Source of the DNA: Clostridia bacterium
GTDB lineage: Bacteria; Bacillota; Clostridia; Oscillospirales; SIG627
Reading direction: 5' to 3'
DNA length: 64,000 nt
Assembly (NCBI GenBank): GCA_017520825.1
Contig: JAFXEX010000002.1
Location: forward strand, 144,969-208,968
A program made the position numbers and the translations under genes. The notes beneath the pieces are model-generated. The model was not told where the DNA came from. It saw only the letters and a list, made by a program, of their open reading frames with translations, and did not search any database. Below are positions 41,557-50,535 of the stretch, one piece after another. Numbering within the stretch: the stretch's first letter is position 1; every line of letters starts with the position of its first letter.

Positions 41557-42518
41557 TACGCTATAAATATAAGATACATCAAGGGTATGGTAATAACTGA
41601 CAGAGTGTGTGAAATCATAGCCATTGAAGCGCCCGTTTCGGTGTCCCCACCGTAAGCTGCAGGATAAACGATTGTATTGAGTCCAAGAGGTGTGGCAAAT
41701 GCAATAAGCGCCAGTGTCATTATTTCTTTATTTACTCCCAGCCCACCGAGTATCAGCATAAGGGCCGAGGGAATAAGAATTAGTCTGAAAAGCGTAGCAA
41801 CGTAAACCTTCTTGTTGAGTATAAGTCCCTTGAAATTATAACCGCCTATTACAAATCCCGCAAGCACCATTGCCACAGGACCTTGACATTTAGCGGCGTT
41901 GTCGAGAGCTGACATCATAAAGTCGGGAACGTATTTACCAAGTCCCAGAAGTCCAACGGCTATACCTATTGCCGACGCTATTATCGGTGGAGTCAACAAG
42001 CCCTTTTTAAGATTTTTCCAAAGGCTTACGTTTTGCTCCTTGGGTATGAGAATGTAAAGTCCCCAGCTGTTGCAAATAATGGATATTATCAAGGTGAACA
42101 GTGAGTATTTGTAATAAAAATCTGCGCCCCATACGCCGAGGATAATGAAATTACCCATAAAGCCGTAATTTCCGAAAACCATAGCGTATTTATATACGTT
42201 GCGCTGATAGGCTAATTCGGGAGAACCTTTGGTTTTTCTTACGAATAGCATTGAAAGCGGATAGGACACCGCCACTGCAACGCCTACGATTACTGCGCCG
42301 TAGAGTATGAGCGCCGAGTTTTCGGCAAAGGTTTCTACGGTACACTTTGACATCATTGTAAAAAGAGACAAAGCAGGTACGAAAACAAAGGTTTCCAGCT
42401 TTGACATCACTGTGTGTGAATTATCGGGCAACGGACTTTTTCTTCTCAGAATAAAGCCCACCAGAATCAAGGTGAACATCATCAGCATCTGTGTGACAGT
42501 AAGCTTAAAGATTTCCAT
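41556..42518 (-). CDS. AEC-family (auxin efflux carrier-like) transporter
   Basis: A 320-residue protein with about ten helices. It begins VTQMLMMFTLILVGFILRRK and has KLETFVFVPALSLFTM near residue 40, YGNYGFMGNFIILGVWG-like sequence near residue 115 and ATPLGLNTIVYPAAYGGD near residue 275. Bacterial AEC proteins move malate, malonate or other organic acids. The start at MEIFKL follows CAGGAGAG. The cargo is unknown. Confidence 0.88.
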   Translation of the reverse strand: MEIFKLTVTQMLMMFTLILVGFILRRKSPLPDNSHTVMSKLETFVFVPALSLFTMMSKCTVETFAENSALILYGAVIVGVAVAVSYPLSMLFVRKTKGSPELAYQRNVYKYAMVFGNYGFMGNFIILGVWGADFYYKYSLFTLIISIICNSWGLYILIPKEQNVSLWKNLKKGLLTPPIIASAIGIAVGLLGLGKYVPDFMMSALDNAAKCQGPVAMVLAGFVIGGYNFKGLILNKKVYVATLFRLILIPSALMLILGGLGVNKEIMTLALIAFATPLGLNTIVYPAAYGGDTETGASMAMISHTLSVITIPLMYLIFIA

Positions 42519-42640
42519 TTTACTCTCCTGTGAATTTGATAGTGATATTTTAGCACAACAAAACACAAAATGCAAGGAAATATCCCATATAAATACCGAA
42601 ATTCCAATAAAAAAGTTTTAAAGAAAATTCAATTTATGTA

Positions 42641-42669
42641 TTGACTTTTTCAAAGTTTTGTAATATACT
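42641..42669 (+). promoter_or_regulatory. promoter of tRNA-Arg
   Basis: TTGACT (42641-42646), 17 bp, TATACT (42664-42669). Confidence 0.85.
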
Positions 42670-42686
42670 TATTGAGTACTTGAGAT

Positions 42687-42763
42687 GCGGCGTTAGCTCA
42701 GCTGGATAGAGTGTTTGGCTACGAACCAAAAGGCCAGGGGTTCGAATCCCTTACGCTGCGCCA
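42687..42763 (+). tRNA. tRNA-Arg (ACG)
   Basis: The acceptor GCGGCGT (42687-42693) pairs with ACGCTGC (42753-42759) with one G-T wobble; discriminator G and an encoded CCA follow. The anticodon loop CTACGAA puts ACG at 42721-42723. The T-arm reads GGGGTTCGAATCCC. It decodes CGU/CGC/CGA after deamination of A34. Its 3' end is repeated twice more downstream. Confidence 0.96.
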
Positions 42764-43120
42764 AAACAAAGACAGAGTGTCGTTAGATGCTCTGTCTTTT
42801 GTTTTGATGTAATGGGATTCGAACACCGAGGGGGTAATTTCCGTTAAGAAAACAGTTCGGGGAACTGTTTTTAGGAAATTGTGCGAAACATTTATGTTGA
42901 GCAACAAAGACACGAAGTGGCTTTATCCCTTACGCTGCGCCAAAGAAAGAGATAGATACATCGTTATCTGTCTCTTTCTTTTTTGTAATAAAAAGGGATT
43001 CGGACCCGTGAGGGCAACACGGCGTTAATAAACAGTCCTGTGGACTGTTTTAGCCGTTTGCGCGAAGGCTATGCCTGAGCGAGAAGGTATGCGTAGCATA
43101 CCGTCGAATCCCTTACGCTG
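42748..43120 (+). repeat. tandem units built on the tRNA-Arg 3' end
   Basis: CCCTTACGCTGCGCCA of the tRNA (42748-42763) recurs at 42927-42942, and CCCTTACGCTG recurs at 43110-43120, giving units of 179 and 183 bp. Each unit holds a terminator-like hairpin (42765-42805; 42942-42984), an inverted T-arm (GGGATTCGAAC at 42814-42824; GGGATTCGGAC at 42995-43005) and a second hairpin around AAACAGT...ACTGTTT. The outer arms of that second hairpin differ between units yet still pair (AATTTCC/GGAAATT versus ACGGC/GCCGT). I see no gene inside. Confidence 0.8.
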
Positions 43121-43154
43121 TGAGTGGAATGAACGATGTCGTCATTGACACATA

Positions 43155-43338
43155 CCTTGGTTTTATGATATAATAACCTCAAAGCGATGGCGTGGAAGCC
43201 ATCGGCAAAGTAAAACTTTGCTGTTAAAGACTTACGTCTTTAACCTTGAGAACATTTTATCATTAAACCTGCCTTGTTGCGACAAGGCAACGGCATACGC
43301 CTTTCAAGGTCTTGCGACCTTGGTTTTATGATATAATA
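43155..43338 (+). repeat. dispersed structured repeat, copy A
   Basis: A ~169-bp element (43169-43337) of successive hairpins: CGATGGC/GCCATCG, GCAAAG/CTTTGC, AAAGAC/GTCTTT, CCTTGT/ACAAGG and AAGGTC/GACCTT. It is flanked by a direct repeat CCTTGGTTTTATGATATAAT (43157-43176 and 43318-43337). A near-identical copy lies in the opposite orientation at 62744-62911. The right-hand TATAAT (43332-43337) could serve as a -10 box for the lipoprotein gene downstream. Confidence 0.85.
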
Positions 43339-43367
43339 TTTGCAGAACAAAGAAAGGGGGATTCCCA

Positions 43368-44440
43368 ATGAAAAAAATATTATTCGTATTGTTAGCCACC
43401 TTGTTACTCACGTCTTGTTCACAGAAGTCTGTGGACACGCCCGACTTACCCGACGTTGATACGCCAATTGTAGAGATTGAGCAAGACGAGACACCTCAGG
43501 ACAAGCCCCTTGTATTTGAAGACTTTGAATATAGGATAACGGCAAGGGACGATGAATCGCTCCACGCCCTCTCACCGGAGGATATGGGAAAAGAATTTCT
43601 CTCGGCGTTGGCGCTTGGCGAAACCGACCTGCTTTACCTGTATATGCAATACTACTCGGCAGAAGAGTACGGAAAAGCAAAATTTGATTTCAAGGTTGCC
43701 GAGGTAACCGACAAAATTGACTATGCCTATATAGACTATATAGGCTATCACGCATCTGTGAAGGTAACAATCAGCGAAAGCGAAACCGACGTGTTCCCTG
43801 ATGGCGAGTACGACTACACGTTGCTTGTGTGGGAAGATAATTCCACTCCGATAGATTATTTCGGACCTACCGAAAGGCTCGGTGATTTCATCGGAGAAAA
43901 AGTTCCAAAAACGATGCTTTGTATCACACGTACAAATTTATCGAAACGCTTCTTCACGACTTTGAACCCGACATAACGATAGAGGCAATAAAGCAACCGT
44001 ATAACAGCTTTAATGCCATATATCACACTATAATACATACCTTCACCGCAAACGGAAAGGATTACGTCGGCAAAGCCACACTCAAAGAATTCAAGGATTA
44101 TATTCAATACAGATTCGGCTATACAGACCCGCTTGTTTTGCAATCCTTTGCAGAAGTGCTTGCAAGAGATAGCTCAAGAGCTATGCTTGAAGATGACGGA
44201 AGATATTCTATCTCTTGCTCTCACGGATATTCGTCTCTTATGTATGACCTGACAAGCGTGGAGAGAGACGGGATACAGCACCGACTCACTTATACATTCT
44301 ACGCAGACAGCGCTCATATGCTCCCGTGCAGAATCAAAACCTTCGTTTTTGAGGAAAACAAGGACAACGAAATTATGACTTTAACGGATATAGAGGACGT
44401 TGTTCTCAACGACCTTCAAGCAATTAGATATTTGGTATAA
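43368..44440 (+). pseudogene. lipoprotein gene broken by a one-base frameshift
   Basis: The first frame (43368-43976) encodes a signal peptide with lipobox LTSC and a ~180-residue domain. The reading then continues in another frame to 44440. The switch is at CCAAAAACG near 43905: with one more A the protein would run on as ...KVPKNDALYHTYKFIETLL, about 357 residues in all. The family is unknown to me, acidic and probably surface-exposed. A homopolymer deletion, real or from assembly, is the simplest reason. Preceded by AAAGGGGG. Confidence 0.7.
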
Positions 44441-44448
44441 TTAAACAT

Positions 44449-44482
44449 ATCCCTGACAAGATAAGCTTGTCAGGGATACTTT
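44449..44482. terminator. terminator after the lipoprotein gene
   Basis: ATCCCTGACAAG (44449-44460) pairs with CTTGTCAGGGAT (44466-44477), then ACTTTTAT. Confidence 0.85.
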
Positions 44483-45834
44483 TATAAATTCTCTTCTTTT
44501 TTAATCTTTTTGTAAATTATCATAAAGGCGATATATTGGCAAATGAAAGTGCCAACCCAGGATATAGGGTATGAGACGAACAACGCTTCGGGAGTATGGT
44601 GAGCTGCAAAGACGGTATATATCCATACGATACGTATTCCTACCACGCCTATAATCGACATAACCATAGCAATGAAGGATTTTCCCACACCCCTTATAGC
44701 GCCCGTGGCGACCTCCATAAGACCACATAGCACGTAGGGCAGACAAATGTAATTCATTCGCACAAGTCCGTATTGAATTGCCTCGGCAGAGTCGGTGATA
44801 TAAATTGACAAGAGATTAGGCCCGAGCAAACGCACGGCTATGCAAACGGGTATTCCAATGGCAAGAACGCAAAGCAGACACATATAATATCCCTGCTTTA
44901 TACGCTTATACTTCTTTGCGCCGTAATTCTGACCCGTAAAATTAACGGAGGTCTGCATAAAGGCGTTAAGAGTAACGTATACGAATCCTTCAATGCTTGA
45001 TGCCGCTGCAGAGCCCGACATAAATATATCACCAAAAGAATTTATTGAGGATTGAATTATAACGTTTGATACGGAGAAAAGAATACTTTGTACGCCTGCA
45101 GGCAAGCCTATAACAAGTATTTTTTTCAACTGATCCACGTAAATTCTTATCTCTTTAAGGTACAGTCTGCAGGCATCTGTGCGATGCATAAGAGAGGCAA
45201 TAACGAGTGTTGCCGAAACTGCTTGTGATATAGTAGTGGCAAGAGCAACGCCTGCCACGTCCATATGAAATACCGTTACGAAAACGATGTTAAGAATTAC
45301 GTTTATTACGCCTGCCAGAGAAAGGAACATCAAGGGTCTGACGGTATCTCCCACAGCTCTCATAATAGAGGCGCAGTAGTTATAAAGCATATTGAAGATA
45401 ATACCACCGAAATAAATCTTCATATAAATGGCAGACTTTGGAAGAACGTCCTCGGGAGTGCCCATAAGAGTAAGAAAGGTTTCCGAGAACAAAACTCCTA
45501 CAACAGTAAGCACCGAGCCTGCAAGCAAGGAAATTGCCACTGCCGTATGCAGCGTTCTGTGCTGAGCCTCGTTATCACGGGCGCCGTAAGCCTGAGCAAT
45601 GGTAACGCTCGAGCCTACTGAAAGACCTATGAAAAAGTTGACAAGAAGATTGGTAAGGGAGCCCGTTGCGCCCACGGCGGCAACAGATGAGCTTCCACAA
45701 AATCTTCCCACAACCACAAGGTCGGCAGCGTTGAACAGAAGCTGAAGTATGCTTGTTAATATTATGGGAATTGTATACGTAATTATTGCGGGGAGAAGTG
45801 GTCCTTCGCTCATATCCGCATTTAGCCTTTTCAA
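44482..45834 (-). CDS. MATE-family efflux transporter
   Basis: A 450-residue protein with 12 helices in two homologous halves. It starts near MSEGPLLPAIITYTIPII, a typical MATE N-terminus, with VGRFCGSSSVAAVGATGSL near residue 42. The second half has GLPAGVQSILFSVSNVIIQSSIN near residue 245. MATE proteins export drugs or metabolites using Na+ or H+. The start may be TTG 45834 (AGAAGGTG upstream) or ATG 45813 (weaker site). Confidence 0.9.
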   Translation of the reverse strand: MKRLNADMSEGPLLPAIITYTIPIILTSILQLLFNAADLVVVGRFCGSSSVAAVGATGSLTNLLVNFFIGLSVGSSVTIAQAYGARDNEAQHRTLHTAVAISLLAGSVLTVVGVLFSETFLTLMGTPEDVLPKSAIYMKIYFGGIIFNMLYNYCASIMRAVGDTVRPLMFLSLAGVINVILNIVFVTVFHMDVAGVALATTISQAVSATLVIASLMHRTDACRLYLKEIRIYVDQLKKILVIGLPAGVQSILFSVSNVIIQSSINSFGDIFMSGSAAASSIEGFVYVTLNAFMQTSVNFTGQNYGAKKYKRIKQGYYMCLLCVLAIGIPVCIAVRLLGPNLLSIYITDSAEAIQYGLVRMNYICLPYVLCGLMEVATGAIRGVGKSFIAMVMSIIGVVGIRIVWIYTVFAAHHTPEALFVSYPISWVGTFICQYIAFMIIYKKIKKEENL

Positions 45835-45902
45835 GCTCGCACCTTCTTCGTTATGTAGTTGTTGTAGCCAAAAAGAGAGACAAAAATTCTCCTTGAAACC
45901 GA

Positions 45903-45921
45903 AAAGAGTTCGACACTCTTT
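45903..45921 (-). terminator. hairpin after tmk
   Basis: AAAGAGT (45921-45915, minus) pairs with ACTCTTT (45909-45903), followed by a short TTCGGTTTC tract. It is a modest terminator at the end of the nine-gene operon. Confidence 0.5.
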
Positions 45922-45923
45922 GG

Positions 45924-46583
45924 CTATATTTTTATTACTGCGTTATATATTTCGTCTGCAATTGCTTCACGGGTACGCATTTTTCCGTTCTCGGAGCAAT
46001 GCACCGTGGTCCAGCCCAGACGCTCAGCCGAGAAAAGCGCTGCCGAATAAGCCTTGGTAAGATGCTCTGCATTTTCGTGAATATCTATTTCCCTGCCCGT
46101 TTCCTCACTTCTTGCCTTAATAAGAGCAAGGCTTATTTCAACGGGTACCTCTAAAAACAGAGTAAGGTCGGGAGAAGGTATTTCCAGCTTTTTGAATTCA
46201 AAGTCGTAGAGCCAATCAAGAAACTTTTTACGCTCTTCACTGTCGTCTATCTTGGAAAGCTGATGTATTGCGTTTGCAGTGGTATATCGATTTGCGATAA
46301 TCACGCATCCGTTGTCATAGTCCTCTTTCCAATTTGAAATAAAGCTTGCCACACGGTCTACTGCAAAGAAAGAGGATGCGGTGTAAGCGTTAACTGCGTT
46401 GGGGTCGTGTGAAAACTCACCACCCAGATACATTTTCACAAGTGCAGAGGAATTGCTTTCGTAATCGGGAAAAGAAACTATTTTCGCCTTTATTCCCGCT
46501 TTTGTAAGTCGGTCGTAAAGTATTTCCGATTGAGTTTTCTTGCCCGAGCCGTCAAGTCCGTCTATGGTAATAAGTGTACCCAT
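45924..46583 (-). CDS. tmk: thymidylate kinase family
   Basis: A 219-residue P-loop kinase that phosphorylates dTMP. The Walker A region is GLDGSGKKTQ (residues 9-18), with Lys where Ser/Thr usually follows GK, a variant I recall from other clostridial thymidylate kinase homologues. FPDYESNSSALVKMYLGGEF and CVIIANRYTTANAIHQL (DR-Y type motif) follow. It is the last gene of the operon, 1 bp after the TagA-like gene. RBS AAAGGAG. Confidence 0.85.
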   Translation of the reverse strand: MGTLITIDGLDGSGKKTQSEILYDRLTKAGIKAKIVSFPDYESNSSALVKMYLGGEFSHDPNAVNAYTASSFFAVDRVASFISNWKEDYDNGCVIIANRYTTANAIHQLSKIDDSEERKKFLDWLYDFEFKKLEIPSPDLTLFLEVPVEISLALIKARSEETGREIDIHENAEHLTKAYSAALFSAERLGWTTVHCSENGKMRTREAIADEIYNAVIKI

Positions 46584-46584
46584 T

Positions 46585-47328
46585 TTATTTCTCCTTTGAA
46601 AATATAGTTCCAAGAATAAATTTGGGGAGCTTCATCATTCTGCCTATTCGTTTAGGCTCCTTCATAAGTCGGTAAAGCCATTCAAGGTTAAGCTTGACAA
46701 AAAACCTCGGCGCTCTTTTGACCGTGCCTGCGAAAACGTCAAGAGTTCCACCAAGTCCTATTATTACACGGGGCTTCAGCTCCTCACGGTGTGCCACTAT
46801 CCACTTTTCCTGCATGGGAACACCAAGGCAAACGAAGAGGATATCTGCGCCACTTGCGTTTATGCTCTCTATAAGCTCTGCATAGCCCTCGGGCTTAACG
46901 TAGCCATGAGATGTACCTGCAGCTGTAAAGCCCTCGTATTTTTCACTCATTTTCTTTGAGGCAAGCTCTGCCACGCTCATTCCATCTTCGGTAGTGGGCT
47001 TTGAGCCGTAAAAGAATATTTTATATCTTCCGTCAGCCGACAGTCGCACAAGATTTTCTGCAAGCTCACATCCCGGCACCTTACTTTTCAAGGGTGTACC
47101 AAGGATTTTGGACGCAAGCACAACGCCTGCCCCGTCGGGAACAAGTATCTGAGCCGAGCTTACAATTTCCTTGAAGTCTTCGTCCTCAAGAGTCATCTGA
47201 ACGATTTCGGCATTTGGAGTGAAAACAACACACTGCTCCCCTCTCTTTATGTATCCCTCAACCATTTCAATGGCTTCGTCCATATTGACGTTGTCGAAGT
47301 CAAGACCTCTGACCTTTATTTTTTCCAT
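46585..47328 (-). CDS. WecG/TagA/CpsF family glycosyltransferase
   Basis: A 247-residue GT26-type enzyme. It has VVFTPNAEIVQMTL near residue 34, LVPDGAGVVLASKIL near residue 62, PGCELAENLVRL, and ADILFVCLGVPMQEKWI near residue 160. Family members add N-acetylmannosamine or similar sugars to undecaprenyl-linked intermediates of wall polymers. It works at the inner membrane face. Spacing to both neighbours is 1 bp. Confidence 0.92.
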   Translation of the reverse strand: MEKIKVRGLDFDNVNMDEAIEMVEGYIKRGEQCVVFTPNAEIVQMTLEDEDFKEIVSSAQILVPDGAGVVLASKILGTPLKSKVPGCELAENLVRLSADGRYKIFFYGSKPTTEDGMSVAELASKKMSEKYEGFTAAGTSHGYVKPEGYAELIESINASGADILFVCLGVPMQEKWIVAHREELKPRVIIGLGGTLDVFAGTVKRAPRFFVKLNLEWLYRLMKEPKRIGRMMKLPKFILGTIFSKEK

Positions 47329-47329
47329 C

Positions 47330-48559
47330 TCATTTACCTCTTATAATGTCACCACGCTTTACGGCGAAGGGCATTTTTATTCTGAACATCATCTGTGCGT
47401 GGGGTGCTGATTCGATTGGGTTGCCGTCGGTATCTGTCATTGCAAGAGGGGTAAAGCTCCTGCCCGTCTTACCGGGTGAAATTATTTCCACTTCAGCGTC
47501 GGCAAGCATTTTGTTACGCTGACGGCAAAGCGCCGTACCACTTGCCTCGTCGTATTCCTCAACGGTGGCAAGGAAGGCTTTTTCCTTGATGTAGCCCGAG
47601 GAAGAGGCAAGATGCGACTCCGTCTGTGGGTGACCGAAATAGTAGCCCGTACAGTATTCTCTGTGAGAAACCGACGCAAGCTCGCCGTTAAGGTCGTCAA
47701 GGGTTATTCCAAAGTCCTTGCCGAAATAAGAATCAAGAGCAATTCTGTAGCAATTGGTAACCACAGCCGTATAGTAGGCGCTCTTCATTCTGCCCTCTAT
47801 TTTAAAGCTATCAATTCCTGCCTTAACGAGCTGGTCAACGTGGGCTATAAGATTCATATCCTTTGAGCCGAAAATATAGGTGCCCTCGGGATGAAGCTCT
47901 GCAGTCAGCACGTCGTCGGGACGCTTTTCCTCTGAAAAATTGTATACCCAACGGCAGGGCTGAGCGCACCTGCCACGGTTTGCGTCTCGGTCAAGATAAT
48001 ACTCGGAAAGCAGGCATCTGCCCGATATTGAAACACACATTGCGCCGTGAACGAAGGCCTCAAGCTCAAGGGTTGACGGCGTTTTTGCTCGAATGGTTGC
48101 GATATCGTCAAGGGATAGCTCTCTGGCAAGGACGACACGCTTTGCGCCCATATCGTGCCACATACGGCAGGAAAGATAATTCATATTTGCGCCCTGTGTG
48201 GAAATATGAATATCGGTGTCGGGCAATCTGCTCTTCACCTTTTCAAACACGCCTAAATCGGCAACGATAACTGCATCAATCCCCGTTGCCGAAACTGAGT
48301 CAAGATAGGAGTCCAGCAAATCAATTTCATCGTTGCGTGGCATAGTGTTGAGTGTGAGATAGGCTTTTTTGCCGTTGGAGTGGAGTATCTCCACTCCTTT
48401 TTTCATTTCCTCAAAGGTAAAATTGTCTGCAGAGGCACGCATACCGAACTGCTCGCCTGCAAAATAGACGGCGTCTGCTCCGTAAGCGTCAGCAAAGGTA
48501 AGCTTTTCAAGATTACCTGCAGGCGAAAGTATTTCAGGTTTTTTAATAAATTCAGTCAT
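47330..48559 (-). CDS. peptidase U32 family protein
   Basis: A 409-residue protein that starts KKPEILSPAGNLEKLTFA and has the U32 signature EAFVHGAMCVSISGRCLLS near residue 168, followed by the cysteines of DANRGRCAQPCRW. Well-studied relatives (TrhP, RlhA) hydroxylate tRNA or rRNA, and the cysteines may bind a cluster, so peptidase is probably a misnomer. It is embedded in the operon, 1 bp from both neighbours. Confidence 0.92.
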   Translation of the reverse strand: MTEFIKKPEILSPAGNLEKLTFADAYGADAVYFAGEQFGMRASADNFTFEEMKKGVEILHSNGKKAYLTLNTMPRNDEIDLLDSYLDSVSATGIDAVIVADLGVFEKVKSRLPDTDIHISTQGANMNYLSCRMWHDMGAKRVVLARELSLDDIATIRAKTPSTLELEAFVHGAMCVSISGRCLLSEYYLDRDANRGRCAQPCRWVYNFSEEKRPDDVLTAELHPEGTYIFGSKDMNLIAHVDQLVKAGIDSFKIEGRMKSAYYTAVVTNCYRIALDSYFGKDFGITLDDLNGELASVSHREYCTGYYFGHPQTESHLASSSGYIKEKAFLATVEEYDEASGTALCRQRNKMLADAEVEIISPGKTGRSFTPLAMTDTDGNPIESAPHAQMMFRIKMPFAVKRGDIIRGK

Positions 48560-48560
48560 T

Positions 48561-49964
48561 TTATTTCAGCTTCTCAAAAAAGGTGAGAATTCCCTCATAT
48601 GTTGAATATACGTCAAGCTTTGATACTGCCTCAATAGGTGCGTGCATTGAAAGAACGGGGACGCCTACGTCAACCACGTCCACGTTGAATTTTGCAACGT
48701 ATTTTGCAACCGTTCCACCACCACCTATATCAACCTTACCAAGCTCGCCCATCTGCCAAAGCACGTCGCTTTCGTCAAAGGCGCGTCGTATCTCGCCCAT
48801 AAACTCTGCCGTAGCGTCGGACGAGCCACTCTTTCCTCTTGCGCCCGTATACTTCGTAACAACGAGACCACAGTTGATATATGAGGAATTGTTCTTCTCA
48901 TATACCTCGGGGAACGCAGGGTCGTAAGCCGCGTTAACGTCTGCCGAAAGGCATTTTGAGTTTCTGAATACCGTTCTGGGATTAGCGCCCATTGAAAGTG
49001 CCAGATCCTCTATAAAGTCAAAGAGATAATTACTGTCAAGACCGGTGTTGCCAACACTTCCTATCTCCTCCTTGTCGGTGAGACAAACAAGCGCCGTGCG
49101 TGAAACGTCACCACAGTCAAAAAGCGCCTTGAGAGACGGATACGCGCACACCCTGTCGTCGTGTCCGTAGGCAGCAATGAGGCTTCTGTCAAAGCCTACG
49201 TCCCTTGCCTTGCCTGCAGGCACGAAGGTAAGCTCTGCCGACATAAAATCAGAATCGGTAATTCCATACTTCTCGTTGAGAAGCTGCATGGTGCGAAGCT
49301 TTACGCCGTTTGAAATCTTCTCGTCCTCAACGGGCATTGAGCCTATAAGAACGTTGAGACTCTCCCCTGGAATTCCCTCTCCCAGAGTTTTTTTCATCTG
49401 CTCTCCACCAAGGTGAGGAAGCAGGTCTGTAATATAGAAAATAGGGTCTGTAGGGTCTTCTCCTACCGACACCTCAACGCTTTCGCCACTTACCTTTACC
49501 ACCGTTCCGTGAAGGGCAAGAGGGAGAGTCACCCATTGATATTTTTTAATTCCACCGTAATAGTGGGTGTCGAGATACGCCATGCTCTCGGCCTCGTATA
49601 AGGGATTGGGCTTCAGGTCAAGACGGGGTGAGTCTATGTGAGCAATAGACATATTTATTCCGTTTTCAAGCTTGTCGCTACCAATCTTCACAAGAATTAT
49701 AGCCTTGTTACGATTAACGAAATAAAGCTTGTCCCCTGCTTTATAGCTCTTCTGTAAATCCCATTTCTCAAAGCCCTCTTTTTCAGCCATAGCAACGGCA
49801 GTCTTTACTGCCTCGCGCTCGGTCTTTGAAGCGTCAAGAAAGCTTTTATATTCCTCGCAAAATTCGAAGGCAGTCTTTATTCTGCTCTCCGACATGGTAC
49901 GATATCCGTTTTTTCTTTTATAAATAAGTTCTTTTTCAAGCTGTTCAAAATCAGGTGTTCTCAT
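48561..49964 (-). CDS. M18-family aminopeptidase
   Basis: A 467-residue zinc aminopeptidase of the aspartyl aminopeptidase/AP-I group. MSIAHIDSPRLDLKPNPLYE near residue 103 carries the first metal His and Asp. AAYGHDDRVCAYPSL near residue 265 holds another ligand pair, followed by CLTDKEEIGSVG (catalytic Glu pair) and a C-terminal VLSMHAPIEAVSKLDV with the last His. It removes N-terminal acidic or neutral residues from peptides in the cytoplasm. Its first 14 bp overlap the end of the transglycosylase gene. Confidence 0.92.
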   Translation of the reverse strand: MRTPDFEQLEKELIYKRKNGYRTMSESRIKTAFEFCEEYKSFLDASKTEREAVKTAVAMAEKEGFEKWDLQKSYKAGDKLYFVNRNKAIILVKIGSDKLENGINMSIAHIDSPRLDLKPNPLYEAESMAYLDTHYYGGIKKYQWVTLPLALHGTVVKVSGESVEVSVGEDPTDPIFYITDLLPHLGGEQMKKTLGEGIPGESLNVLIGSMPVEDEKISNGVKLRTMQLLNEKYGITDSDFMSAELTFVPAGKARDVGFDRSLIAAYGHDDRVCAYPSLKALFDCGDVSRTALVCLTDKEEIGSVGNTGLDSNYLFDFIEDLALSMGANPRTVFRNSKCLSADVNAAYDPAFPEVYEKNNSSYINCGLVVTKYTGARGKSGSSDATAEFMGEIRRAFDESDVLWQMGELGKVDIGGGGTVAKYVAKFNVDVVDVGVPVLSMHAPIEAVSKLDVYSTYEGILTFFEKLK

Positions 49965-50535
49965 TGTTTTCCTCCTCTAACTGCTTAAAATATTTTTCTC
50001 TTACCTCTCTTATCTTATTCACGTAATTGGAGGTAGATTCAAGGGGTATTCCCACAAGCTGCCCTTCCTCGTTGATAACAGCCGTGCCTTCCTCAAGCCA
50101 GGAGTCAACTCTGGTAAAGCCTGCGTGGTATGCAGCGTGGGCTGCGTCCCAATTTTCATAACGGTCGTAAAGTATTTTCAGATACCTTGCGCCGTATTTA
50201 ACGTTGAATTCAGGGTCGGTGAGCATACTCTCGTCGTATTCGGCGCCCTCTCTTTCACAAAGCCACTGGGCAGTTGAGGGTAACAGCTGCATCAAGCCCA
50301 TTGCGCCTACCGACGATTCGGCTTCTGCATCAAAGGAGCTTTCGGTATATATTACGGCGTACAGAATATGCTCGGCAATCCCCTCTTCAAACGCCGTTGT
50401 CTCTACTACCTCACGGTACTCTACGGGAAGGGGTATATCCCGATTGTTATAAATTATTATAATTGCAATTACTATAAGCAAAACGGTAAATAATGCAAGC
50501 GTTGCAGTAGGTAATACCTTAAGCCTTCTTTTCAA
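49951..50535 (-). CDS. lytic transglycosylase domain protein
   Basis: 194 residues. One N-terminal membrane anchor (LFTVLLIVIAIIIIYN), then an SLT/lysozyme-like fold. Glu65 in YAVIYTESSFD is the catalytic acid; VGAMGLMQLLPSTAQWL and KYGARYLKILYDRY, NWDAAHAAYHAG follow. It cuts peptidoglycan on the outer face, perhaps for envelope assembly or sporulation. It overlaps coaE upstream by 4 bp and the M18 gene downstream by 14 bp. Confidence 0.93.
   Translation of the reverse strand: MKRRLKVLPTATLALFTVLLIVIAIIIIYNNRDIPLPVEYREVVETTAFEEGIAEHILYAVIYTESSFDAEAESSVGAMGLMQLLPSTAQWLCEREGAEYDESMLTDPEFNVKYGARYLKILYDRYENWDAAHAAYHAGFTRVDSWLEEGTAVINEEGQLVGIPLESTSNYVNKIREVREKYFKQLEEENNENT

Noticed and set aside
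42719..42913. Minus-strand frame antisense to tRNA-Arg, with an RDSNPWPFG-like peptide
   Set aside because: The peptide is the reverse translation of a tRNA gene, a well-known source of false proteins; there is no ribosome binding site.
42687..43367. Integrated prophage or integrative element at tRNA-Arg
   Set aside because: The tRNA 3' end is duplicated as in att sites, but the units are only ~180 bp and contain no integrase or any gene.
43895..43925. Programmed -1 frameshift as an explanation for the split lipoprotein gene
   Set aside because: The A-run is not a proper X-XXY-YYZ slippery heptamer in the incoming frame and I see no clear downstream stem. A simple base loss fits better, though it cannot be excluded.
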